NCBI GenBank assembly: GCA_034620365.1
Contig: JAQGEQ010000191.1
Coordinates: 806,001-870,000, forward strand
Source: Pegea sp. RAD2-039
Taxonomy: Eukaryota > Chordata > Thaliacea > Salpida > Salpidae
Direction of reading: 5' to 3'
DNA length: 64,000 bases
A program made the position numbers and the translations under genes. Each line of letters opens with the position of its first letter. Position 1 is the first letter of the stretch. Of the stretch, positions 27,160-39,619 are shown one piece after another. The notes below the pieces were generated by a model that saw only the letters and a list, made by a program, of their open reading frames with translations, was not told where the DNA came from and searched no databases.

Positions 27160-28559
27160 ATCTACTTCCTACTGATAATAATTACTACAAGAAATAACCA
27201 GCAACACAATTATTCATTCTGTCTAAAATATTAAAAGTCAAACTGTTGAAGAAAACTCAGTTTCTTTATAATGCATTTCAAATAACTTTTTTATTTTCAA
27301 GATTTTATTTTAAGCTCATTTATTGATGTAAATATTCTAATAATTGTTGAGTATAAAATACTCAAAATACCAAATTAGAAACTTGTAGAAAATCTTTTCT
27401 AACTCTTAGCTGTTATCGAACCTCTTTTTAAACTTTAAGGTCCTAGTTTTAGAAGCACACTTTATTGGCCAGCCATCATATTAATATTTTTCAGGACTGT
27501 TAGAGCCAAGCAAAAAATCTGTATGTCACAAAGTGGCTACTCTAAGCTATGCTCAAGATACTATACAAGTATTCTCAGGAATATAAATTTACAATACTTA
27601 TGGGTTTTAAAGAAAATAGTAATTGATTTTAACTTCATTAGTTTATTAAATTTTCTGATTTTGAATAATTTTGCAAATCGGTAGTTAAAATAGATAAGAA
27701 TAGAAATATCATTTTTGTTTTTTTTTCTATATACAAAATCAAAAGTATAACTAAAAGCTATTCAAAATTATTCACACTGCTATGGATGATATTACTCTTT
27801 TTAATTTTTGATACTACTGAAGCAATCGCAAAGTAGTAGCACTATTTACCAATAGTTAAAGAAGATACTTTCTGCACTCAGCAGTGGGCGCTATATAGCG
27901 CGATGCATCGTATCTTCGGGAACAAGGTAGGATTCCAAGCCACGCATTAAAAGCATAACTCATTTGCTATAAATTACCTTAACCATTCATCCATCTTACT
28001 ACCTTATGTTATCATTATAATGATAAAAGCGTTCTTTTAAAACTATAGATATAAACCTAAAGTTAAAAAAAGTTAATCAATTCCAACAAAAAATTTCGAT
28101 TTAACATACATAATGTTTATTACGAAATTCTATTTTAACTTATCGAATATAGTAGCAATTTTTTTTTATCTTACACTTCTTAATAAAAATATTTGATTAG
28201 AAAGATATTCAATAAGAATAATTACAATGTCGAAACTAATTTTGCTACTTTAAGTGTTCAAAAAGAATATTTTAAAAAAAGCCAAAAGGTTAAGGTCAAA
28301 ACATTATAACTTTTACTCGCTAATATTATAGTAAACAACCATTAAATGTGATAGCTCATGAATTGCTAACTAATTTTAACTAATTTTAAAGTTGGTATCA
28401 TCATTACAAATACTTAATTTTCATTTTTATAGAGTTAAAAAAAAAAAAGATTGTTTTTTTTAAGTTTTGTTATTGATTACTCTTATTTTTAAAATCTTAA
28501 TATTTTCCAGAAAAATCTGATTGTTACACTTACCATTTAAGTTGTATAAAATATTTCTA
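27160..28559. other. intergenic DNA upstream of SLC26 gene
   Basis: No coding frame is supported. It holds the twin palindromes at 27888-27910. At 28501-28510 the sequence tattttccag is a good unpaired splice acceptor, 50 bases before the SLC26 start codon, so a 5'UTR intron or a trans-spliced leader is likely for that gene. Confidence 0.5.
27879..27910. repeat. two adjoining perfect palindromes, 14 and 10 bases
   Basis: GCGCTATATAGCGC at 27888-27901 and CGATGCATCG at 27901-27910 are each perfect inverted repeats, and they share the C at 27901. The left one overlaps the CTCF-like word CAGCAGTGGGCGCTA at 27879-27893. Two GC-ended palindromes back to back are out of place in this AT-rich DNA. 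They could be dimeric protein-binding sites or the remains of a small transposon end; nothing decides between these. Confidence 0.5.
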
Positions 28560-31500
28560 ATGCAAAATTTTCCAGATGAAAATTCTATCAGAAATCAATT
28601 TGAATATGTACCGAAGCCCAAACGACCATTAAAGTAAGGATATCATTGTAATTTTTGATAAATATTTTACTTTCAACTTAAATGCACTTTTATTTTAATT
28701 TAGGTTGAAAGTCAAAGAATCAACTGATACAATTACTTGTTCAAAAGTGTTTAAATTTTTACTTGGAATTTTACCTATAGTTAGTTGGTTACCAAAGTAT
28801 TCAGTTAAAAATGATTTAGTTGGTGATCTTATAGGAGGTACAACAACAGCAATTGTCAGAATGCCACAAAGTAAAGTTTATTAACTAAAATTATAACAAT
28901 TTTCTTTGAATTTTTACTGATAAGTTAATATAAATAAATATTTATGTAATATTACAAATTAGTAATAGATATGACCATTAGCTGTTGTTATATATTTTTT
29001 AACAAGACCTATAATAAAGTTTTTTGCTGACTATTAGTGTGAGTTTATCTTTAAAGGTTTAGCATATGGACTTTTAGCAGGAATACAACCCATAAATGGA
29101 CTATATACTGCTTTCTTTGCTCCACTAACATATGCATTCTTGGGAACTTCTAAACATGTATCTGTTGGTTTGTAAATTGATATTACTTATGAGTATTTAA
29201 TATACATCTTTTTTAAATTATACACTTGATAAGTTTACTGTAATGTTTATTGTATTTATAAAGTTTATCTTTATAATGCTAACCAATATATTAATAATCA
29301 TGGATATATATCAACAAAATTTAATTAATTAGTATGATATAAATTTTAACATTAAATTTGTTAATTCTCCTTTAAAATATCTTTATTAAAAAAATAAACT
29401 TTTATTTTTATTTATTTGTTTAAACTTTTTATTTCCTTATTATTAATACTTTGCACTTTGAATTGTTGCTTATTCAGCTTGACAAGTTTCTCAAATTTAT
29501 TAAACTGGTTAATGTTTGAAAAAAATATTCAATTTAAATCCAAATAATCTTCTTTCAAAGCTTTCATCAATTATAAGAATAAGAAAAGATATATGGAAAG
29601 AGTGAAACTACATTCAAAGAGAATTTAATTGTTCAACTATTATTTTGCTTATTTGTTAGCGTGCTAAAACTTTTTGAATTTGTAAAGTACAAAACTTTAT
29701 ACAGCCAACAAAATCAATTTAGCACCATTACTTCTAAAAACTCACCTGTCAATAAAACTAGTGAGAAAACCATCTGTTTTAGAGATAAATCTTTTACTTA
29801 GTCATCAACTATGCTAATAAAGCTTTCAGCAAACCAAGTACCTCTCTGCATGTTAATTAACTTCTAAAAAATATAAGATAAAATTAAAAACTGAAGTAGA
29901 TATAATTTGTTTCTAATGTTGATATATTACAGGAACCTTTGCAATTGTTAGTATGATGATACAGTCAATGATTGAAGATTTCCTTGTTCAATTTCCAATG
30001 CCTGAATCTAATGGTGATTGAAGATATTTTCTCGTTAAAAACTTCTCTAAGACAAAAAAAATTGCAATTATTGTTAAATGTAAACTTTTTAATCAGCTAC
30101 TTATATGTTATCATCAAATTTTACTGAGATTCTCGGAAACAACAGTGTGGTGACATCTTTTGAAATGCCACAAGAAACCGCATACAGATTGAAAATCGTA
30201 TCATCATTAACCTGTCTTGTTGGAATTATTCAGGTTTTTACATTTACTAGATTAAAAATTTACATCGAAATTAATTAGATGTTTTTTGTAAATTTTTATT
30301 GATTGGAAGGAAGTAAATCTGATAAATACTTGTTAATTACCGGATTAATTTACATAAAGATTTGATTAAATAGAATTGGGAGAATTTTAGGTGGATTTTG
30401 GGAAGTATGAATGAAACTAATCCAGCTTTTATTCACAGATTAAATTGCTTTAAATTTAACATAAGTAACTGATAACTTACTGCTATTTACAAGCTGCCAG
30501 CATGTTATTATAACTTACCAAAATTTAAAGAGAAAATATTTATCTAAATACTGAATTTATCGCAGATTGCAATGGGCTTTACAAAACTTGGTTTTGTTGC
30601 ATTATTTCTATCTGATCCGTTAGTATCTGCGTTTACATGTGCAAGCGCTTTCCATGTTTTTACAACACAAATTAAATCAGTTTTTGGAATTCATGTAGCA
30701 AGAAAAAGTCAACCATTTGCCATTATAAAGGTTAATTTTTATAATAGTACCTCTAAATATATAATCTCATTTCTATTCACGATAAACATGAATTTAATTC
30801 TATCAAAAAACACTTTGAATTTTCCAAGAATAATTAGTAAATTGAATTATAGAAATAATTTCATTACCTATCAGGTTAAATTGCATTTATTCTTCAACAA
30901 AAATTAGAAGAATATTGTTTTTTGAGAAAAATAAATCTTTAATCTATATTAACGTTAGCAGTTGCATCGTTTTTAATTTTATTTAATTTAATTTAATTTT
31001 TAAGTATCGTGGAAGTGCTTCCTAGTACAAGAAGCTTTTTAGATGTCAAAAACACTTTTTAACTTACTTATGGCTTCAATTTATTTGAATTGTCAGTAAA
31101 AAGCTGGATTTTTATCTACTTAAGCGATAAGAAACGTTTTTGTTAAAATTTTGTGAATATAAAATTGAGATTTAGTAAATATTTTGTATAAAAGTTGTTA
31201 AAAAGATTTTTATGAAAACTGTCTTCAGGATCATGAATCTAAAAAAGTTGACAAAAAATTTTTTGATTGAATATTCTATATTTTGAAAACAGTTCTAAAT
31301 TATAACCAATTGTTTCAAATCAAGTATTTAAACCAAACTTCCTTAACAACTTTCAACATACTTTTACCATTTTAATAAAGATTAAAAAATATTTATTCAA
31401 AGGATAGTTGGTCAGATTTTTTTCACAATTTCTTTGTGAAAATATAAAATTGTTGATTATGTTTACAGACATACGTAGAGCTTTTTTCTAAGATTGTAGA

Positions 31501-33700
31501 AACAAATATCCCAACATTGATTGTGTCGATTGTTTGTATTATTATCTTATATCCTGTGAAAATCATCAATCAGTGAGCTACACATTTTTTTATTTACGTC
31601 TTGTATCTAATTTATGCTTTGTCATAAAAGGAAACTGATTAAACATTTTGTTTTGCAAATATTTAAACTGAGCCAATATCAGGATGTTAAACAAATTTAA
31701 TATTTTTTAAACGTTTTATTTGAAAATAATTTTCTAGGTTGAAATTATATTGATTAAAGTTTATTTCTAGTTTAACAAATAATTGTTTTGATACTTTCAT
31801 CTAGAAAATATAAAAAAGCCTTACACAACATTCCAATTCCAATTGAACTATTTGTTGTTATTTTATCTACTGCACTGTCATCAGCATTTGATTTTGCTTC
31901 AAACAATCAAGTTGCTATTGTTGGTTCTATAGAAAGTGGGTATGTGTTTCGCGTCAATATTCTTCTGGTAACTAACAGTTATTTATTGTTCTCTTACAGC
32001 TTACCATCACCTCTACTTCCTGATCCATCTCTGTGGAAGGACTTGATTAGCGGGGCTTTTTCCATCGCTATTGTCAGCTTTGCGATGACTGTATCTTTAG
32101 GAAAGCTCTTCGCCAAAAAACATAATTATCTAATTTCTCCAAATCATGTAAATAAGAGATTTATTATTTGGTTTTCGTTGCACAATTTTTCAATTGAAGT
32201 ATTTTTAAGGAGCTTTTTGCTCTTGGAGTTTCACAGATGTCTTGCTGCTTCTTTCAAGGGGTTACTTGCGCAGGAGCTCTGTCTAGAAGTTTAGTAAAAG
32301 AAAGTAGCGGAACAAAGTCACAAGTAAAGTGAAAATATTTTGAACAATTGCTCAACCAATCATAGATTAACTTTCTTGTAGATTGCTAATTTTATATCCT
32401 GTGCCATAATTTTGTTGGTACTTCTTGTTATTGGGCCATATTTGGCACCACTGCCAAAATCCTGCCTTGCTTGCATCATCATTGTCAATCTTCGTTCATT
32501 ATTCTTAAAGTTTCAAGAGCTGCCAAGACTTTGGGATCTTTCAAAAATGGATTTTGTGAGTTTCATGTAAAACTACTTTTAAATCTTTTAATCGTGGGTC
32601 TTCCAGTTTGTGTGGATTGTTACGTTTTCCTCAACATTACTACTAGGAGTGGATTCTGGGTTAATTTTAGGGGTCGCTTTTCTTCTTGTAACTGTAGTAT
32701 TGAGAATGTATCATCCTGATATTATCCTCCAAGGTCGCTTGGGTCAAACTGAAGTATTTGGAGACATGAGTACATTTAAAAAGGTGAAATAATTTCAGTA
32801 AATACTTTTTCATATTTTATTTTGATATTTTGTTAGGCTCAAGAAGTGCCTGGTGTAAAAATTATTCGTTATTCACAATCACCATTTTTTGCTAATAAAG
32901 AAGTGATTCAAAAATTAACTGAAGATATTTTGAAAGAAATTGATCAACAACATCGACCATTAGAAGATATCGTTGATAAAGGTAATTAAATATGAAGTAA
33001 TTGCAAAATGGGCTTTGGACACAAAAAACAAATTTACATATTTCATTATTTATGGCTAAATAAACTTTGATACTTTGACAAGTTCATAAAGGTTAATTTG
33101 AAGTTTTTTGCAATTTCAGGTCCAAATGAAACATCACAAATGAAAAACCCCAATTCGTTGATTGAAATGGAAAGTTTAAATGAATTAAAAGTTGATGTCA
33201 GTGAGTATTTCCATACAATTATTTTTGATTGTTCCCCCTGGACAATTATGGACGTGGTTGGTATGGAAGCAGTCAGACAGGTTGGCTCCATTTTCAGATA
33301 ATGCCAAAAGATATTTCATAAACTTTTAGCAAATTTTATTTCTAAATTACTTTCTTTTTAGTTACTTTATTACCCTTTTTTTAGTTTATAAATGATTATT
33401 TAATGTAAATTTTTCAGTGTGCTTGGATTATGATTAAGCATGAAATAACTGACTTTCAATCCAATATATAATCTTTAAAAGTTTTAGAATTTTCAACTAA
33501 ACATCAATCTTAATTTTTAGATGTGTCGACTAATCTCTTCTAAAGGTATTGCTATCTACCTTGTTTCTTTACAACCTAAAATGGTAAAAAAACTTGAAAA
33601 AATTGGTGTACTGTGCCTTGATGATGCCAGTGATTGTTATGCTGTTGTTTATCCAAACATGCAAACTGCTGTTAGCGCTGCAATCCGTAAAGTTGATTGA
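28560..33700 (+). CDS. SLC26/SulP family anion transporter with STAS domain
   Basis: Plasma-membrane anion exchanger or channel of the SLC26 family (chloride, bicarbonate, sulfate and related anions). Coding exons: 28560-28633, 28704-28870, 29057-29167, 29933-30013, 30097-30233, 30566-30730, 31469-31572, 31805-31939, 32000-32147, 32210-32323, 32382-32555, 32607-32783, 32837-32981, 33120-33280, 33521-33700; all phases agree and give 690 residues, near the family norm. Signatures: [18 protein letters not shown] before TM1, then [20 protein letters not shown] (the SulP signature region around TM3), [32 protein letters not shown], and [16 protein letters not shown] around TM10. The STAS domain covers about 505-690, with [18 protein letters not shown] near 612-631; its variable loop looks short. 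The start ATG is in frame 16 bases ahead of another possible acceptor. It resembles the vertebrate A1-A6 group generally; substrate cannot be read from sequence. Confidence 0.95.
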
Positions 33701-36700
33701 TTTTACCATTTAATCATATAGTTCTTACCTCAATACTGTCAGTTCAGTTTGATTTCAGTTAAACTTTTATTAAATCAATCTACGTTTTGCATCAGATTTT
33801 GTGATTAGATTATTTCTTAATCAAACAATCGATATCATCATTGATTTAATTTTTTATTGTAAGTGACAGTTTCTTGTTGACTAGGAACTGAAGATTTGTG
33901 CAACTAAACATCACGTGTGTTTTTTAGTTTATGTACATTTGAAATACACTCTCTTGAAACTGTTTGAAAAGATCAAGTATACGCATTTATAAATTTTAAC
34001 TTGAAGGTTAAAAAAGGTTTAGTTTGATTTAAATTTAGCAAATCAAAATGACACAAAGATAAAATTCAACTCCAGAATTAGTCTCAAATTAGCTTAAACT
34101 ATAAAACATTTTAAGATTTTCTATTCTTGAAATTTCCAGAAAAATCTTTGCTGTACTTGTTTTTGTAGAGCTTAACTTTTAAATACTTTCTAGCTATTAA
34201 AGATGTTCACTAAGGAGTAAGAGTCTTTGTAAAACAGCTTCAACTTTTAATAGCTCACTTACAAAATACTTCAGAGTGCTTATTCTTAAAATAAGTTTAT
34301 TTTAGGTTCAGCGTGTCATTTGAAAACTTTTGTAACCTTCAATAGTTCATTAAACAAATGATGCAGTTCAATTAGACAATGACATCTTTATTTAAAATAA
34401 TACTTGATCATTTTACAACCATTTTTGCTGGTTAATATTTTACTGCATACCAATATTACTTATTTATCTAATAAATAGTACATAAATAAACCTTAAGATG
34501 TTGAAACTATGCAAACAAATATTAGTATATTAGGAACGTATCAATATACTGCGGTAAACTTGTTCAGACTTAATTAATCCTGAAATTTAATAAACCGCGT
34601 TATGATATATTCGAAGTTTGTGTAAAGAATCATAAAAGATGATTAAAGGCTTTCTTTTTGCCATTTTCTCTTCTAGAAATGATGTATTTATATAATTTGC
34701 AAGATGTAATTCAGATAACAAGCTTTTTTTTGAAAATTTATAAATTAAAATAAAAAATTTATAAGAGTATTTTCAAATAAGCAAAATTTCTTTTATTGTT
34801 ATTCATAGAAAAATTCAAGACTTATAAGAAATAAACAAACGGTAATACTTAATCAACAAATTCAAATATTTATAGAATATAATTTTGAAACAAGCTTTTA
34901 AACTAAATATTGCTAAATTTGACAAAAATATCAAGAAGGACATTTAACCGAAAAGAAAATTACCTTTGTATGCTTTTTCTTTTTGAAAAAACATTTTGTG
35001 AATACTTTTATCACTTGTTTAATAAAATTGAATAGATCATAAAAAAACGATCAAGAAATTTATTCAGTTTCTTGAAATCTCGAATATTTTTTAATGAATC
35101 TATTGAACAACTGAAAAAAAGAAGTTTAAACAAAACATGTATGTGGCTATTAAATAATAATTTGCTGTAACTATGTCGACTTGAAGAGATATTTATTAAA
35201 TTAAATTGGGAATTTTGAAAAAACTAAACTTGTAATTATATACCTACTATAAATACTATTCTATAATTATTATTAATTACTATTACGTATATTACTATAC
35301 GTACTATTCAATAATGAAAAATAAATAAACCAATAAAAATTGGAAACTTTATCATATGTGAAGTATTATGAAATAAGAAAAAAATACAATACCGAGTCAC
35401 CAATGTTACTAATGGCTTTATTAGGGTGAAAAGGTTTTCTGATAAATCAGTTTATCATCATTTTTACAGATGTTGGTGTAGATCAAAGAATAATTTATAC
35501 ATTAAGTCGGAAAAACTGTCAATTACTAATATTATTATTATTAGTATAAAGTTCAAGTAAGTAATTTTGTTGAAATAACTCACGGTTATTACTTTAACTG
35601 ACTTAATTATTTAAAATGTCTTAATTTAGTTACCGGCAGCATTTAAAGCATGGAAATGATTGAATTTAACTCATAAACAGCTTGCTTTATATTCAATCTT
35701 ATATGATGACTGAATAAAGTTATATTTTCTTTTGAATCAATTCAAAGTTGTTAAATTTTATCTTACCAGTTGTTTTCTGATTGTTAATCCAAAGTACAAA
35801 TTTAGCCATATGCTAAAAATCGGTATTTGGCGTTAGCACAACAGTCATAAGAGTTTTCCCTTGAAGTTTAACTCGACTATTTTGACATAAAATTGGAACA
35901 TAGAACAAACAAAACTAGATGACATATTTGATTCAATACGCTGATTTGGTAATCGTTAAACTGGTAACCTACTTGGGGGTCATAAGATCAAAATACCTTT
36001 AAATTTAAGCTTTAAATTTCTGCGCTGGCCAGAGAATTGATCTTATATTCAATATTAAAAATGTTAAAATACCTTTAAGGTCAGAAGTAGTTCAGAAATA
36101 AATTTAAAATTTTCAAAACATATTCTAGATTCATTTTGTTCACATTACGAAATATTTTCATGGAGAATTGAAGTAAGGTCCTAATCATGGCTATTAAGAT
36201 AAACATTTTAATCAAGCAGTTCAAGTTTTATATTTATAATCAACTTTGAAGAATATGAAGTTAAAATATTTTATGTTCATTAAATAATCTATTAACATTC
36301 ATTCGCTGAAATACTAAAATTTGTTATTAACCTCGTTAAAGATTTACCCTTTATATAAATCGAATAATAATTGTAAGGCTAAGGTGAATTATTTGATAAA
36401 AATAACTTTCAACATACTATTTATAAAATCCAATTATCTTATTAGAAATGATTGAATCATAACAATTTAGAAATTAAACTTCAGTTGCTAAATTTTTGTA
36501 TTTAATCTTTTAAGTTTACTTAGGTATGAAATAAGTTTTTTTACAGTAAAGAAATTATGCAAATTTATTTCAAAGATCAAAATTTAAGTTTTACAATTAG
36601 AATGAAACCAAAAGAATTGGTGATTCTAGTTTGAACGGAAACAATAATTAAGGATTTATCTGGATGCTTGAAAAAAGAATCACTTGAATCTCAAATAATT

Positions 36701-39619
36701 GAAACGATCTTAACAGATAGCAAAGACTTTTAATTTAAAATAATTACTTTGGCAATACAACTGAGTTTGTAAGAGTTTTGTTAAAACTTTAATTTATTTT
36801 TACAAAATGCCAAAGCTTATTAGCCAGAAAAGATCTTGATATATTTTATAAAGTTTTACATTATTAAATTTTGCTGACAACAACAAAAAACAAAAATATT
36901 TTTTTTGAAATTTTAGAAATCAATAAACTTCAGTTGGTATGCAAATGTTTAGTTTTGAATCAAACATTAGATTTTTTAGTTAAGGTACAACTCTTACAGT
37001 TGAATTAATGATTCTTGTTTATTTTTTAATGGTTACTGTTGTTTCACATTCGTTTATAATAATTCAATTTTTACTTCACCACATAAAATAATGAATTTAA
37101 ATATTATACATACATAAAATTTATAAATTGGTTTTATTAACAGTACAATAAAAGTAAGCTGGTTGAAGTATACATCACTTATTATTGTAGACATCTAAAA
37201 AGAGTAAAATTTACATTTTAACTGAAATATTGATTTTAGCTCTCTTAGTAAAGTTTAAAATCAATTTTTACAAGAATATATTACGTACAGTTCTTATAAA
37301 CATTAAAATTTGTAGAAGCAAAAAATAGATAATTAATTATAATTACAGTACGATTGATTATACAGTAAAATTTCTCTTTGAGTTAGAAACCTACCATAAG
37401 CATTCCCACAACTTAAATTGTATTAATCAATGTTATAAATAGTATTTTAATAATAGAATTGCTAAAACTTTGTTATTCATCTCTATAGGGTAGTGACAGC
37501 GTGAGGAACTTGGTTTGGAATCCAATATTTTCAATGTATTTGACTACATGATAGTTTCTTATTGCTCTGATGAAGTTAAGAAAAGACAGTGATAAAAGAT
37601 TTTAAGAAAGAAGTTTTTGCTTCTACATTTAAAATGATTAACTTAATAGTATCTTGTTGAGCTTTTATTTATCTAAACATCTCATATTGTAATGCTTCAT
37701 GGCAAAAATATAATAAAAACACCAACTAGTTCATAAGAGAAAAAATTCCATTGACTTCAAACTGTTCAGCTGATAATATTATTCAATCTTCTGTTGCTTA
37801 CAAGATCAAAAACTGTTGAATTTTAATTATTCAACTGAAAATCAACCTATTATACCGAAACTAACATAAATTCAGAAAATCACTATTCAAATCAAAACTT
37901 GTGTTCCGAAGTTTGTCTTTAAATTAAGAAATTATTTCAATTGAAAAATTCTATCATTAGTTAAAAATTTTCTATAATTCACCTTAAATTTCTTTTAGTT
38001 TATTGTATTGAATTTTACTTTAAATGATTGTTCGTTATTCAAATGTAAAATATAATTGATATTGTTAGCAAATATAAAAGCCAAAAGACATTGCTACAAA
38101 GCTCGACTTGGTTTTATTTTCAGTACCATTATTATTCTTAGTACGATTAGTCGTTTATATACAAGAAACAAAAAGAGCAAGTAAAAAGTAACTTAAGGAC
38201 AATTTCTCCTAATTGTTCTATTTTGATTGTCTACAAATTTTAATTCTGAAAAGTTTGTTATAGAAATGAATAACTTTTATCAAGCCAATGATAGAAGTTC
38301 AATATCATTAAATTTTCATATCTTTTTCGTATAATACTTGCTTAAAAATTCTAGCTTAAATAACTCAAAGTTTTGAACAAAATGCTCTTTAAAAGTTTAT
38401 TTTAACTTGTTGCAAAGTTTCAATAATAGTTTCAATATAAAATTGAATTACATTTTAATCAAACTGCTAAAGTATATCTACAATTTAAAGCTGTTTTTTC
38501 ACACAAAGTAGGTTTGAATGACTCAACCTTTTAATCTTTATTGATCAATATTTTTTGCTAATCTCTAGATAAACGGATCAGTTTTTCTGACGATACTTTT
38601 TGATTTGCTTAAGCAAATATTAAATGAAAATTGATTATGTAATTTGTTAGTATTATCTGTTATTTTACTTGCTTGGTTTTTTTTGCTCTTTTTTATTTTA
38701 AAATAATACATTAATGTTTAAAGTGACAGAAGTATTAAATCCATAGTTTTAAACATACACAATTTTAATAATAACATCGTACAACTATTAAACAATATAA
38801 AACTTATTTCTTTAATTATAGTTGCAGTGATGAATCATCTAAAGTAATAAAAAGCAGAGCATCTACTTTTAAAAGTTTTGTACAAACAGATTGAAGTACA
38901 GTAGAAGCAGTAAGAAGATAACATCTGAATAGCATTGATTATTAACATCTACAAAGATACAACAGTAATACGTATTTTTAGCAATAGATTACTATAGAAA
39001 TGAAAAACAGTGAAAAACCTGGAATATAAAACTTTCTATGAAAACATTTAGTATAAAAAAAGCAGTAGTTGGTTGAAGAAAAATATTAATTCATACTTTA
39101 TTGATGTTAACAAAAAAGTTTGCATCATTAACAAGGTAAGAATTTTTTGTTTATATAACCACAAATAAAATGAGATTATTTACAGACTGCTTAATTTTAA
39201 CGCTGTTTGCTCAAACATAAAAGTAATAGAAAAACTTCAGCTATTAATTGTTTAAGACATGTATGAGCTACGTATGGAATGACATCAAATAAAAAAAATA
39301 TTCTCATTGTGCAGTAGCTTGTGGTTAATTTTCTTCCAAGAAATCTTCATTACTTTGACTTTTCTGAAATTATTTGAAGTTCCAGTTAAAGCATTTAATT
39401 GAATGAAATTAATTACAAGTAATATATTTGGGGGGGGGCTACTTGCAGTTATTGCAATTATGCTTTTGATAAAATTAGTGAAAAATTGGAGAAAAAATTA
39501 ATCTAAATTCTTTTTTAAACAAATTATTAAAATTTCTTCTCAGGCTTTCTTTGTTGTTAATTAACAAGCTATCGTTAAATTGGTAAAATAATAGGTTTGG
39601 TAGTTAGTTGGTTTTAGTT
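33701..39619. other. intergenic DNA between SLC26 and opsin genes
   Basis: Convergent ends of the SLC26 (+) and opsin (-) genes meet across about 5.9 kb of AT-rich DNA. I see no coding frame with family features. A small perfect stem (TACTAATA against TATTAGTA, seven-base spacer) lies at about 35524-35546. A run of nine G occurs at 39430-39438. Confidence 0.55.
39430..39438 (+). repeat. G9 homopolymer
   Basis: Nine consecutive G residues lie in the 3' flank of the opsin gene, about 180 bases beyond its stop codon. It is the only long G run I noticed in the window. Such runs are prone to length change and to sequencing error. Confidence 0.7.

Noticed and set aside
32471-32792. Two plus-strand frames of 60-82 codons
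   Set aside because: They overlap SLC26 exons 11 and 12 in part in other frames or through introns; the true frame gives the transporter sequence.
33046-33291. Minus-strand frame of 81 codons
   Set aside because: It is the antisense shadow of SLC26 exon 14.
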